Origin: Acidocella sp. KAb 2-4
GTDB taxonomy: Bacteria > Pseudomonadota > Alphaproteobacteria > Acetobacterales > Acetobacteraceae
Assembly: GCF_020567705.1 (NCBI RefSeq)
Contig: NZ_JAJDJU010000014.1
Span: 1-64,000, forward strand
Direction of reading: 5' to 3'
Length of the DNA stretch: 64,000 nt
The notes under the pieces are model-generated. The model made no database searches and was not told where the DNA came from. It saw nothing but the letters and a program-made list of their open reading frames with translations. Both the position numbers and the translations under genes were made by a program. Of the stretch, positions 55,628 to 64,000 are shown piece by piece; the first letter of the stretch is position 1, and each line of letters starts with the position of its first letter.

Positions 55628-57789
55628 ACGTTATCAAAACGAAGCTTCAATTTATCGCGTTGACGCTGTGTCTAAGCCTCACACTACAGACATTAATATC
55701 TCGGTCTGCTTTTGCTGCAACAACGCCGTGGGTTGGCGATGGCAACGCAGCGGCCAGATTGATTACAGCCGTGGAAGCGACGGGCTCAGCCGGACAAATC
55801 GATGCTGCTCTACAGATACGCTTGGCACCAGGCTGGCACGCCTATTGGCGCAGTCCAGGCGACGCAGGATTTCCGCCATCGATTGATTGGGGTGGCTCCG
55901 AAAATTTAAAATCTGCCCAGTTATTCTGGCCCGCACCGAAGCGTTTCATCCTAGATGGTTTGATCACCCAAGGCTATGAGAATAGCGTGGTACTGCCGAT
56001 TGCGGTCACGCTCGAGCGAGCAACTCAGCCAGCGCGCCTGCAGGCCAGCGTGCGTTATGCAGCATGCAAGGATATTTGTGTTCCTTATACCGCGAAGTTC
56101 ACGTTGCCGCTCCCTTCCGGCGTGGCACTTCCGGGGCCAGAGGCGTCGATGATCGCCAATGCGTGGACCACTGTTCCAGGAACACCAGCCGAAGCGGGGC
56201 TTGGAGTTTCATCGGTTGTTATTTCACGTGTCGATACCCCAAGTCCGGGATCGGTTCTTTCGGTTATAATCGACATGGGCTCAAAGCCTCTGTTATATCC
56301 TGATGTTTTTATAGAGGGATTACTAGGCTCCGCACCGGGTGCTCCGACGATTACGCTCAATCCGACAAATCACCGTGCCATTTTAAGTGTGTTTCTAAAA
56401 AACCATGCCGCTGCATCGATCGCCGGCAAAAATTTGCAGTTTACATTAGCGGGTGGGACGCAGCCCGCGACATTTGCGGCCGCACCTGTAGATGGTCCGC
56501 TGCCTGCACAATCAAGTGACCAGAATACTCCCGGCATTATCCTCATCGCACTTCTCGGTGGTTTGATTTTAAATGTTATGCCCTGCGTATTGCCGGTGCT
56601 CTCGTTGAAGCTATTCGGCCTGATATCAGCAACCGGCACACAAAGACTGCAGTTCAGGTTCAATCTTCTGGCGACCGCAGCAGGTGTTGTGTCTTCCTTC
56701 CTTGTGATCGCAACGCTTTTAATTCTTCTAAAAATAGCCGGTCAGGCGATCGGTTGGGGGATTCAATTCCAGCAGCCGTGGTTTCTGGGTACCATGGCGG
56801 TTGTTACCACATTATTTGCGGCAAACCTTTGGGACTGGCTCCCGGTTTCGACGCCGAGCTTTGCGCGACACGCGGCAGGGGTCGGCATGCGTAGCCATCC
56901 TCGCATCCTGGCTTTTTTCACGGGAGTATTCGCTACCATTCTGGCCACCTCCTGCTCCGCCCCCTTTGTGGGCACCGCAGTTGGTTTTGCCCTGGCGCGC
57001 GATCCTCTCACAATTGTCCAGATTTTCGTGGCACTCGGGGTCGGCATGGCCTTTCCTTATCTTGCCGTAGCAGCGCTACCCGGACTGGCCCGTTTTTTGC
57101 CAAAGTCTGGCCCGTGGATGATCAAGCTTCGGGTCGTTTTGGGATTTGCACTCCTTGGCACGGCAATCTGGTTAATTTCTATCATCGCCGCAGTCGTTTC
57201 ATTAATGGCGGCGATAATTTCCAGCGTCATCTTGCTGACTTTCTTGGTCATCTTGTTTCTCCGTCATCGAACACCTCTTGTATCGTCAAAACGCCGTCGG
57301 ATTTGGTCAGGCGTAGCCGCAACCGTGGCATTCACTGCGGTCATTACGCCAATTGTATTTCAACGATTGGAAACTCAGTCGACGCCTATCGAGGCGAGTT
57401 TCGATCCAGTATTCCAACCTTTTGAGCAGTCTCGCATAAATGAACTGGTTGCCAAAAATAAACTGGTTTTTGTTGATGTGACCGCAGCGTGGTGTCTTGT
57501 ATGTAAAGTCAACGCACTCACGGTCTTGGAGCGTAACCCTGTAGCGGCGCAATTACGGTCGGCAAATGTCGTCGCCATGCGCGCTGACTGGACCCGGCCG
57601 AACCCAATTATCACCGCCTATCTGGAAAGCTTTCATCGCTACGGCGTACCGTTGGACGTCATCTATGGGCCGGGTGCGCCGTCTGGAATACTTCTCCCAA
57701 GTCTGCTGACGCCAGGTGCCGTGATGGATGCATTTCAACACGCTGGCACCCCCATTCATTCCAACAATCGAGCAGAGGCTTCACAATGA
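55624..57789 (+). CDS. ScsB/DsbD-like thiol:disulfide interchange protein
   Basis: A 721-residue electron carrier across the inner membrane. A signal peptide and a periplasmic DsbD-like domain with C residues in YAACKDICVPY come first. An eight-helix transporter domain follows, beginning MPCVLPVLSLKL. The thioredoxin-like end has CLVC at 624-627 (WCLVCKVNAL). The layout matches ScsB, known from suppressor-of-copper-sensitivity operons. It would supply reducing power to the downstream TlpA-like and SCO proteins. Confidence 0.88.
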   Translation: MNVIKTKLQFIALTLCLSLTLQTLISRSAFAATTPWVGDGNAAARLITAVEATGSAGQIDAALQIRLAPGWHAYWRSPGDAGFPPSIDWGGSENLKSAQLFWPAPKRFILDGLITQGYENSVVLPIAVTLERATQPARLQASVRYAACKDICVPYTAKFTLPLPSGVALPGPEASMIANAWTTVPGTPAEAGLGVSSVVISRVDTPSPGSVLSVIIDMGSKPLLYPDVFIEGLLGSAPGAPTITLNPTNHRAILSVFLKNHAAASIAGKNLQFTLAGGTQPATFAAAPVDGPLPAQSSDQNTPGIILIALLGGLILNVMPCVLPVLSLKLFGLISATGTQRLQFRFNLLATAAGVVSSFLVIATLLILLKIAGQAIGWGIQFQQPWFLGTMAVVTTLFAANLWDWLPVSTPSFARHAAGVGMRSHPRILAFFTGVFATILATSCSAPFVGTAVGFALARDPLTIVQIFVALGVGMAFPYLAVAALPGLARFLPKSGPWMIKLRVVLGFALLGTAIWLISIIAAVVSLMAAIISSVILLTFLVILFLRHRTPLVSSKRRRIWSGVAATVAFTAVITPIVFQRLETQSTPIEASFDPVFQPFEQSRINELVAKNKLVFVDVTAAWCLVCKVNALTVLERNPVAAQLRSANVVAMRADWTRPNPIITAYLESFHRYGVPLDVIYGPGAPSGILLPSLLTPGAVMDAFQHAGTPIHSNNRAEASQ

Positions 57790-58400
57790 ATTTTTATGAG
57801 CGTCATATCCTGCCGCCTTTGCTAAATTTTGCCATGGGACAAAAACAGCTCCAACCATTCCGTGAACGTGTGATAGCGAGTGCAACCGGCGAAGTGCTGG
57901 AACTCGGTATCGGATCTGGGCTTAATCTGACGCATTACGGGAGCAGCGTGCGCTCAGTAACCGGTGTAGAACCATCGGCAGAACTGTTGAAAATGGCTGA
58001 GCACCTAGTAGATCGGGCCATTGTGCCGGTAGAATTGTTAAAAGCTTCCGCCGAGGATTTGCCGATGGAATCTGCTTCCTTTGACACAGTTGTCACCACC
58101 TGGACACTTTGCACAATCCCGAACGCGCATAATGCACTACAGGAAGCGAGGCGCGTACTCCGGCCAGGCGGCATCCTGTTATTTGTTGAACACGGCCGTG
58201 CGCCGGAAGCGAATGTCGCCCGATGGCAGGACCGGCTTGACCATGTCTGGGGATCCATCGCAGGCGGCTGTCATCTAAACCGTAAAATCGATGCTCTTAT
58301 CACCGATGCAGGGTTCGATATTCAGATATTGCATCATCACCGAATACCTGGACCACGAACGCATACGTATTTTTACGAGGGGCAGGCTAGGCCCCTATGA
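57786..58400 (+). CDS. Class I SAM-dependent methyltransferase
   Basis: A 204-residue cytoplasmic enzyme. Motif I is VLELGIGSGLNL, followed by GVEPSAELLKMA and the late motif VLRPGGILLFVEHG. Small methyltransferases of this type appear in metal and metalloid resistance operons, but the substrate is not known. It overlaps both neighbours by 4 bases, so it is fully embedded in the operon. Confidence 0.82.
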   Translation: MNFYERHILPPLLNFAMGQKQLQPFRERVIASATGEVLELGIGSGLNLTHYGSSVRSVTGVEPSAELLKMAEHLVDRAIVPVELLKASAEDLPMESASFDTVVTTWTLCTIPNAHNALQEARRVLRPGGILLFVEHGRAPEANVARWQDRLDHVWGSIAGGCHLNRKIDALITDAGFDIQILHHHRIPGPRTHTYFYEGQARPL

Positions 58401-59062
58401 GAATCATCCGAGGTCTTGCGATCGGTACTGGAATCGCGGTTGCTGTATTAATCACTATGGTGGCGATTAATCCGGCGCTGCTTAAGCATGTGGCATCAAG
58501 CTTACTAGCGCCAGTATCTGGTTCAGACAATGGCGGACAAATGGCCACGACAACCAATTCGGGAATTCCACCTGGAGCGCCAATCGGTGGTTCATTCCAG
58601 CTGATAAATCAGCTCAGCCAGCCGGTAACCGATGCCACCTATCACGGCAAATATATGCTGGTGTTTTTCGGCTATAGCCATTGCCCTGATGAATGTCCCC
58701 TGACATTGCAGAAGATGGTTTTGATTATGAATGCGTTGGGACCATTAGCGCAGCATGTTGCACCGATTTTTATCACGATTGATCCAACGCGCGATACGCC
58801 GCCTGCCTTGAAAGCCTATCTCTCAAAATTTGGACCAGATTTGATAGGTCTGACGGGAAGTAACGCGCAGATTGCCGGCGTGGCCCATGAATATGCTGTG
58901 GCGTTCAATACGAATGATCTCGAAGCATCCGGTGCGAGTTTGATCAGCCACTCGACATATATCTACCTTATGGGTCCGGATGGAAAATTTCTAAACCTGT
59001 TTCCGTTTACCATAACTGTTACTCAGCTAACTTCAGTCCTGAAAGCCCAAATAAACTCATGA
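58397..59062 (+). CDS. SCO1/SenC-family copper chaperone
   Basis: A 221-residue membrane-anchored protein with a thioredoxin fold. Copper ligands C96 and C100 lie in HCPDECPLTL and the distal histidine in LISHSTYIYL. SCO proteins load copper into cytochrome oxidase or guard against oxidative stress. Here it is likely a copper-handling partner of the ScsB-like protein. Confidence 0.92.
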   Translation: MRIIRGLAIGTGIAVAVLITMVAINPALLKHVASSLLAPVSGSDNGGQMATTTNSGIPPGAPIGGSFQLINQLSQPVTDATYHGKYMLVFFGYSHCPDECPLTLQKMVLIMNALGPLAQHVAPIFITIDPTRDTPPALKAYLSKFGPDLIGLTGSNAQIAGVAHEYAVAFNTNDLEASGASLISHSTYIYLMGPDGKFLNLFPFTITVTQLTSVLKAQINS

Positions 59063-59619
59063 TCGAGCGCAAGACAATGCCACGCCGGATCCTGTTGCGC
59101 ACGGCTTTACTGGCGCCCCCTTTTGCCATGGGAGCAAGCCAGGTTGCGAAAGCGCAGGAATTGCCTGATCCGCAGATGGACCAAACAGCGCCAATCGCAG
59201 TGCCACTATTAAAATTTACGACAGCCGCCGGAACGCCGATCAGCCTTAAGAATTTCAAGGGTAAATTTATTCTTCTCAATATCTGGGCGACCTGGTGTGG
59301 ACCATGCCGTGAGGAAATGCCGACCCTTGACCGTTTGCAAGCCAAACTCGGTGGCACGCATTTTCAAGTTGTGCCGATATCCATTGATGCGGGTGGGCTG
59401 GCACCCGTGCAGCAATTCTACCACGAAATCGGCATAAAACATCTTGGCATCTATTTGAATATCACTGGCGATGCCATGGACGCCCTAAATTTAGAAGGTA
59501 TTCCGGCTAGTTTTCTTATTAACCCAGCTGGATTGCAAATCGCCAGTCTCGCCGGTGCTGCTGATTGGAGCAGCCCATCAGCCGTCGCTTTTTTTCAAAA
59601 GGCGATGGCCGCACCCTAA
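59059..59619 (+). CDS. TlpA-like thioredoxin
   Basis: A 186-residue exported reductase. An N-terminal signal with an RR pair (PRRILLRTALLAPP) suggests Tat or Sec export. The active site is ATWCGPCREEM (WCGPC at 79-83). It probably receives electrons from the ScsB-like protein and reduces copper-site cysteines in SCO. Confidence 0.9.
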   Translation: MIERKTMPRRILLRTALLAPPFAMGASQVAKAQELPDPQMDQTAPIAVPLLKFTTAAGTPISLKNFKGKFILLNIWATWCGPCREEMPTLDRLQAKLGGTHFQVVPISIDAGGLAPVQQFYHEIGIKHLGIYLNITGDAMDALNLEGIPASFLINPAGLQIASLAGAADWSSPSAVAFFQKAMAAP

Positions 59620-59644
59620 CTTCAACTCAAATGGAGAATTTACA

Positions 59645-60031
59645 ATGAACTGTTGCTCACCTTCACCAAACTCTAACCCAACATCCCATCAATCCGGCCT
59701 CTCTCGTTGGCGTTCACGCCTGATGGGACGCACCGGAATCGTTCTTGGACTAATCGCTATTGGCGGCGGCGCTTTGGCTTTTGGCGGTGGCTGGGGAAAG
59801 CTGGTCGCCATAGGTGTTGCGCCAATAATACTTTCAATCCTACCCTGTTTGGTCATGTGCGGCCTTGGATTTTGCATGATGGGTATGTGCAAAAACAAGT
59901 CCCATCCTCCAACACAGCCCTTCGGCCAAAATAATTTCCGCGAAGGCAACAGGTATATGATGCAAGGCAACTCATTGGAATCAACGCCTCAAACAACGCC
60001 CTATGCTCAGAAACCATTCTCTAAAAGTTAA
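59645..60031 (+). CDS. Small membrane protein at the end of the copper operon
   Basis: A 128-residue protein beginning MNCCSPSPNSN. It has two membrane helices (about 30-50 and 52-80) with C and M residues at the end of the second (LPCLVMCGLGFCMMGMC). The tail is polar. The pattern suggests a metal-handling membrane protein; the family is not recognised. It is the last gene of the plus-strand run. Confidence 0.62.
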   Translation: MNCCSPSPNSNPTSHQSGLSRWRSRLMGRTGIVLGLIAIGGGALAFGGGWGKLVAIGVAPIILSILPCLVMCGLGFCMMGMCKNKSHPPTQPFGQNNFREGNRYMMQGNSLESTPQTTPYAQKPFSKS

Positions 60032-60032
60032 A

Positions 60033-60098
60033 AGGTTCGCGAACCTATTCCATAAAAAATGATCTGGTTGAAAGCTTAAAAAAATACTCGATCGAGTA
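60033..60098. repeat. Two perfect 14-bp palindromes between convergent copper operons
   Basis: AGGTTCGCGAACCT (60033-60046) and TACTCGATCGAGTA (60085-60098) are both loop-free palindromes in an A/T-rich gap. They may serve as bidirectional terminators or protein sites. The rest of the gap to 60267 has no credible gene. Confidence 0.5.
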
Positions 60099-60267
60099 GC
60101 ACTTTTTGGTCTGGCGGCATTCTAATGATCTTCTTAAATGAAAGTTGACAAAAATGCTTGTATTCTCAAAGCGGATTGGTCCCTTAGATCGCAGCAGTAA
60201 TCACGTAACTTTGGCAGGATTCCAGGTTGCATTCGAGCACGTTTTCGATGAAGATGAGCGTACACAG

Positions 60268-60966
60268 TTACATAGCTTCCTTGATGCCGGCACGGACAAG
60301 AAACCAATTCATAGGGTACGTGGTCGCGAATCCAATGATCATGCCGATCTGCATCATGAACCAATAGACCGGGCTGTCGGGATGTAGTTGTGGTCCAAAA
60401 AACACGAAACGCATAAGCGTCATCCAGCCGAACAACCCAACTTCAAAGGCGGTTAGCGACAGGAAATCCGCCTTGACCGCTGCGATGATCCCATCCTTCA
60501 GGCCGAGGCCGCGCATCGGTGCGATCGAAAAATATTGGAAGGCCACACCCAGGGTGAATGCAAATGCATAGTCGAGCAAAAGCTCGGTGCCGAAAGTCGA
60601 GCCGACAAATGCCGCCCCTGTGAAGAAAACCAGAAACTCCGCGATGATATCGCCGAGTGTGCAACCGGCACCGCAATGGGTTGAGCCTACAAAAGTGGAG
60701 ACCCAAAAGGGCTGTTCCGGTTTTTTGTGATGGCGATGGCCGCTATTTTTTGATATTTTGGCAGGTTGCGGCTTCGCGGCGCGACCGAGCGCATAATAGG
60801 CCCAGAGGCCAATCGGCCCGAAATAGAGTGCGGTTATCGGCCAGACCGGATTCATCACTGCCATCGGCTGAGGCCGTTTTCGAATATCAATAACGGTCAG
60901 CGCTGCAGATGCAAACGCGGTGATCAGTGAAACGATCGAGACAATTGTGAGCCAAGGTGGGATCAT
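60268..60966 (-). CDS. DUF4396 membrane protein
   Basis: A 232-residue membrane protein with about six helices. Family signs are FVGSTHCGAGCTLGDIIAEF, which carries H, C and C in a helix, and TYPMNWFLVRAGIKE at the end. Function is unknown, but DUF4396 genes sit often next to copper regulators and ATPases. The ATG overlaps the regulator stop (ATGA), fixing the start against a longer frame. Confidence 0.85.
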   Translation of the reverse strand: MIPPWLTIVSIVSLITAFASAALTVIDIRKRPQPMAVMNPVWPITALYFGPIGLWAYYALGRAAKPQPAKISKNSGHRHHKKPEQPFWVSTFVGSTHCGAGCTLGDIIAEFLVFFTGAAFVGSTFGTELLLDYAFAFTLGVAFQYFSIAPMRGLGLKDGIIAAVKADFLSLTAFEVGLFGWMTLMRFVFFGPQLHPDSPVYWFMMQIGMIIGFATTYPMNWFLVRAGIKEAM

Positions 60967-61442
60967 GCATTTACTCCTTTTTGGCGGCGCGTTCCTGCGG
61001 TGGGTACCTTGACGGCGCAGGTACCTTGATCCTGCGTTAATTTGGTGGGCTTTACGGCTAGATCGTCCATAATAGGGCAGTTGGGGCGCTGATCTCCACG
61101 GCAATGATCCGCGAGGTGCTCGACTGCCCGCAACATGACTTCCATCTCGGCGATCTTGCGGCGGAGGGAGGTGGCGTGATCGAGTGCGATCCGCTTCACA
61201 TCGGCACTGGCGCGCGCCTCATTGCGCCAGAGCGAGAGCAGACGTTCGATATTGGCAATCGAGTATCCGAGATCACGTGCCCGCCTGATGAATCGAAGCG
61301 TATGGATATCGCTTTCGGTATAGGTCCGGTAATTGCCTTCGGTGCGTCCAACGGCCGGCAACAGCCTTATGCTCTCGTAGTAACGGATCATTTTCGTGGA
61401 GACGCCGGATTGTTTTGCCGCGTCGCTGATAGTGTTCGGCAT
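60963..61442 (-). CDS. cueR: CueR-like copper-responsive MerR regulator
   Basis: A 159-residue MerR regulator. The winged helix reads SGVSTKMIRYYESIRLLP. The metal loop has C114 and C122, eight residues apart (CRGDQRPNC), just as C112 and C120 of E. coli CueR that hold one Cu(I). It lies between CopA and DUF4396, all on the minus strand, and could also act on the CueR-type promoter at 52135. Confidence 0.88.
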   Translation of the reverse strand: MPNTISDAAKQSGVSTKMIRYYESIRLLPAVGRTEGNYRTYTESDIHTLRFIRRARDLGYSIANIERLLSLWRNEARASADVKRIALDHATSLRRKIAEMEVMLRAVEHLADHCRGDQRPNCPIMDDLAVKPTKLTQDQGTCAVKVPTAGTRRQKGVNA

Positions 61443-61497
61443 AATGGCCTCGGTCGTGTCGAGATTGTGTATAATTTCAAGCAGCTTTCTGAGTCGT

Positions 61498-63999
61498 CTA
61501 ACTGGCGATTGCAATTTTGACGTCGGGCTCAGGCGCAACAATCCGAACCGCGCGTCCGTTCGGCTTCCAGCGGCGCAACAGCAGCGCGTTGGAGACGACG
61601 CTGACGCTGGAGAAGGCCATGGCAGCGCCGGCGATCACCGGGCTGAGATAGCCGAGGGCGGCAAGTGGAATTCCCACTACGTTGTAAAAGAAGGCCCAAA
61701 ATAGACCCTGACGGATCTTGGAAAAAGTGCGGCGGCTGATGTCGATTGCGTCCGCGACAAGTGCTGGGTCGCCGCGCATCAAGGTCATTCCAGCGGTATG
61801 TATCGCAACGTCTGAGCCGGTGCCCATGGCGATACCAAGATCTGCTTGCGCAAGCGCCGGTGCATCGTTCACGCCGTCGCCCACCATGGCGACGATACGC
61901 CCCACCTTCTGCAGGGCATGGACAGCTTCGGCTTTGTGCTCGGGCAGGATTTCTGCCTGCACGTCGTCGATGCCGAGTGAATGAGCTGCGACTCGCGCGC
62001 TTCCCGGATTATCGCCAGTCAGCATCGCGACGCGCAGCCCCCGGGCATGCAGGGCGGCAACCGCTTGCCGCGCCGTGGATTTCAACGCATCGCCGAAGCC
62101 GATCAGGCCAATGACGCGCGGATCGGGACCTGTCTCGATCAGCCAAGACACGGTGCGTCCTTCCTCCTGGAGTGCGGTGGCACGGGCCTCCAACACGGTC
62201 GAATCGAGACCGTTTTCCTCGATCACGCGGCGCGAACCGAGCACCAGTTCATGTCCATCGACGGTTGCTTTCATGCCGCGCCCCGGCAGCGTCCGTACAT
62301 CCGTTGAATGTGGTGGCCGGATACCATCGGCTTTTGCCCGCTCGCGTACGGCCTTGGCGAGCGGGTGCTCGCTTGCTTGCTGTACCCCGACCGCGAGACG
62401 CAGCAGTTCCGCGACTTGGGCACCGTCCACCGCTTCGAGTGCGATAATCGAGGGATTGCCTTCGGTGAGCGTGCCAGTCTTGTCGAAGGCTACGGTGTCT
62501 ATCCGGTGGGCGATCTCCAGGGTCTCTGCGTCCTTGATCAGGATGCCATATTTTGCTGCGACGCCGGTTCCCGCCATGACAGCGGTCGGCGTGGCGAGGC
62601 CGAGCGAGCACGGACAGGCGATGACCAGCACCGAAACAGCAGCCAGGATCGCGTGCTCGACTTGTCCGGTCGTAAGCCACCAGGCCAAAAAGGTCACCGC
62701 GGCGATACCGAGCACCACGGGCACGAACACCGCGGCGACCCTATCGACCAGCTTCTGCATCGGTGCTTTCGTCGCCTGGGCATTCTCGACCAAACGCACG
62801 ATGCGCGCGAGCGCCGATTCCGCGCCGACCGCGCTGGTTTCGACAAGGAGCAATCCTTCTCCATTGATGGCACCGCCGATCACCTTGTCACCCGGCGACT
62901 TCAGCACCGGCAGGCTCTCACCGGTCAACATGGATTCGTCAGCAGCGCTTTCGCCTTCTTGGATTACGCCGTCTACTGGGATGCGCTCGCCAGGCCTGAT
63001 GACCACGATATCACCCACCGTCACCTGATTGACCGCGACTTCGCGTTCCGTGCCGTCGGTTTCGCGCAGGCGCGCCCGCTCCGGGCGCAGTGCCGTGAGC
63101 GCGCGCAATGCCTCTCCGGTCTGGCGCTTACCACGCGCCTCCAGCCATTTGCCGAACAGCATCAGGGTGATCACGATTGTCGAGGAATCGAAGTAGAGCG
63201 CTGCGGGTGTTGTTCCCGTCGCCCAAGCGCGGATGAGTAGCCAGAGGCTGAGCCCATAGGCAGCGGAGGTGCCCAGGGCGACAAGCAGGTCCATGTTGCC
63301 AGTGCCTGCCCGCAGCGCTTTCCAGCCGGCACGGTAGAAGCGCCCGCCGAGCCAGAATTGCACCGGCGTGGCGAGGGCGAGCTCCACCCAGCCGGGCAAC
63401 TCAAACGGGCTGCCGGTAAGACGCAGGATCATAATTATAAATAACGGTGCGGTGAGCAGGGCGGCGATACGGACATGAATCAGCGCTGCACGAGATTCAT
63501 GCTTTTTTCTGTCGTCTTCCGAAACGCCCCGTCCGGTGAGGCGTGCTCCGTACCCGGCATGCTCCACCGCGGCGATTAGTGCCGTTTCGTCAACGCCGAT
63601 TCCGCTGACACGCGCCATTTCGTTAGCCAGATTCACACTAGCCGATGTGACGCCTGAAACTTTGTGTAACGCGCGTTCCACCCGCGCGACACAGGAGGCG
63701 CAAGTCATGCCGTCGATCGCCAGTTCGATATCGTGGCTTGCCACACCGTACCCAGCCTTTTCAACGGCAGTCACCACGGCGCCAATATTGGCCTCGGCAC
63801 TCGCGAATGTGACCTGCACATGCTCGGAACTCAGGTTGACTGATACCGCAGCGACGCCGGGCACATGCTGAATCGCCCCTTCGACCCGCGAAACACACGA
63901 CGCGCAAGTCATGCCCTCAATAGAGAGTTCAATCCGGCTTGAATTACCTCCCTGCGGGACTTTGGTGGTTGCCCCCGCGACCATACTTGCGGTGTTCAT
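61498..63999 (-). CDS. copA: CopA copper-exporting P1B-type ATPase
   Basis: An 833-residue Cu(I) exporter of the inner membrane. Two N-terminal heavy-metal domains carry GMTCASC at 29-35 and 97-103. The ion site is CPC at 462-464, the phosphorylated aspartate D506 in DKTGT, and the hinge GDGVNDAP near 705. The ATG at 63999 is one base from the window end, so its promoter and a possible longer N-terminus are not visible. GC here is higher than in the neighbouring copper operon. Confidence 0.95.
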   Translation of the reverse strand: MNTASMVAGATTKVPQGGNSSRIELSIEGMTCASCVSRVEGAIQHVPGVAAVSVNLSSEHVQVTFASAEANIGAVVTAVEKAGYGVASHDIELAIDGMTCASCVARVERALHKVSGVTSASVNLANEMARVSGIGVDETALIAAVEHAGYGARLTGRGVSEDDRKKHESRAALIHVRIAALLTAPLFIIMILRLTGSPFELPGWVELALATPVQFWLGGRFYRAGWKALRAGTGNMDLLVALGTSAAYGLSLWLLIRAWATGTTPAALYFDSSTIVITLMLFGKWLEARGKRQTGEALRALTALRPERARLRETDGTEREVAVNQVTVGDIVVIRPGERIPVDGVIQEGESAADESMLTGESLPVLKSPGDKVIGGAINGEGLLLVETSAVGAESALARIVRLVENAQATKAPMQKLVDRVAAVFVPVVLGIAAVTFLAWWLTTGQVEHAILAAVSVLVIACPCSLGLATPTAVMAGTGVAAKYGILIKDAETLEIAHRIDTVAFDKTGTLTEGNPSIIALEAVDGAQVAELLRLAVGVQQASEHPLAKAVRERAKADGIRPPHSTDVRTLPGRGMKATVDGHELVLGSRRVIEENGLDSTVLEARATALQEEGRTVSWLIETGPDPRVIGLIGFGDALKSTARQAVAALHARGLRVAMLTGDNPGSARVAAHSLGIDDVQAEILPEHKAEAVHALQKVGRIVAMVGDGVNDAPALAQADLGIAMGTGSDVAIHTAGMTLMRGDPALVADAIDISRRTFSKIRQGLFWAFFYNVVGIPLAALGYLSPVIAGAAMAFSSVSVVSNALLLRRWKPNGRAVRIVAPEPDVKIAIAS

Positions 64000-64000
64000 C

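Noticed and set aside
60145-60387. Plus-strand frame of 80 codons overlapping the DUF4396 gene end
   Set aside because: It is largely the shadow of DUF4396 and has no family similarity.

Overview
The window reads as the left part of a large integrative and conjugative element (ICE), or an ICE-like island, in an alphaproteobacterium. Gene style and GC content (high, but lower in the copper block) fit Acetobacteraceae such as Acidiphilium or Acidocella; that placement is inferred, not proven. The left edge is the 3' end of a tRNA gene (bases 1-28, CCA encoded), followed by a tyrosine recombinase facing inward. This is the usual layout of an element integrated in a tRNA gene. No second copy of the tRNA end is visible, so the other boundary is probably beyond base 64000.

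Layout: (a) 0.2-1.5 kb integrase. (b) 1.7-12 kb minus-strand cargo: a short CDF metal transporter, a DedA-PAP2-LssY fusion, a complete RND tripartite efflux system and its two-component regulator. (c) 12.3-22.8 kb plasmid-type maintenance block: DUF932, ParB-like, several small families, a VapBC module, a Toprim protein, DUF2493, a mercury mini-operon (merR/merT/GDCCVxC) and DUF736. Genes here come in pairs that share structured leaders. (d) 23.2-29.5 kb metabolic cargo: metE and a frameshifted metF, divergent metR, and thiC with a TPP riboswitch. (e) 29.7-32.7 kb second VapBC, a ParA-like ATPase operon and upstream 12-bp iteron-like repeats. (f) 33.2-51.1 kb transfer block: luxR, luxI, virB1-virB11, virD4 and a MobF relaxase, with an EexN-like exclusion protein between virB5 and virB6. 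(g) 51.2-52.0 kb DUF1778/GNAT toxin-antitoxin pair. (h) 52.1-64 kb copper block: a lower-GC plus-strand operon (multicopper oxidase, DUF411, Met-rich protein, ScsB/DsbD-like reductase, methyltransferase, SCO, TlpA-like), and a minus-strand group (CopA ATPase, CueR-like regulator, DUF4396).

How it works together (inference): luxI ends one base before virB1 begins, so the acyl-homoserine-lactone synthase is probably co-transcribed with the mating-pore operon, giving cell-density control of conjugation as with TraI/TraR of Ti plasmids. Three toxin-antitoxin modules and two separated partition genes would stabilise the element, while copper, mercury and efflux genes give the host a benefit in metal-rich acid habitats.

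The least explained signal is RNA or DNA structure in the maintenance block. There are three different leader families, each used twice in front of different genes: a covarying hairpin (DUF932, ParB), a terminator-like hairpin (DUF6878-like, 16869 gene) and a very long nested palindrome (DUF2493, DUF736). A 13-bp dyad also recurs at three control regions.
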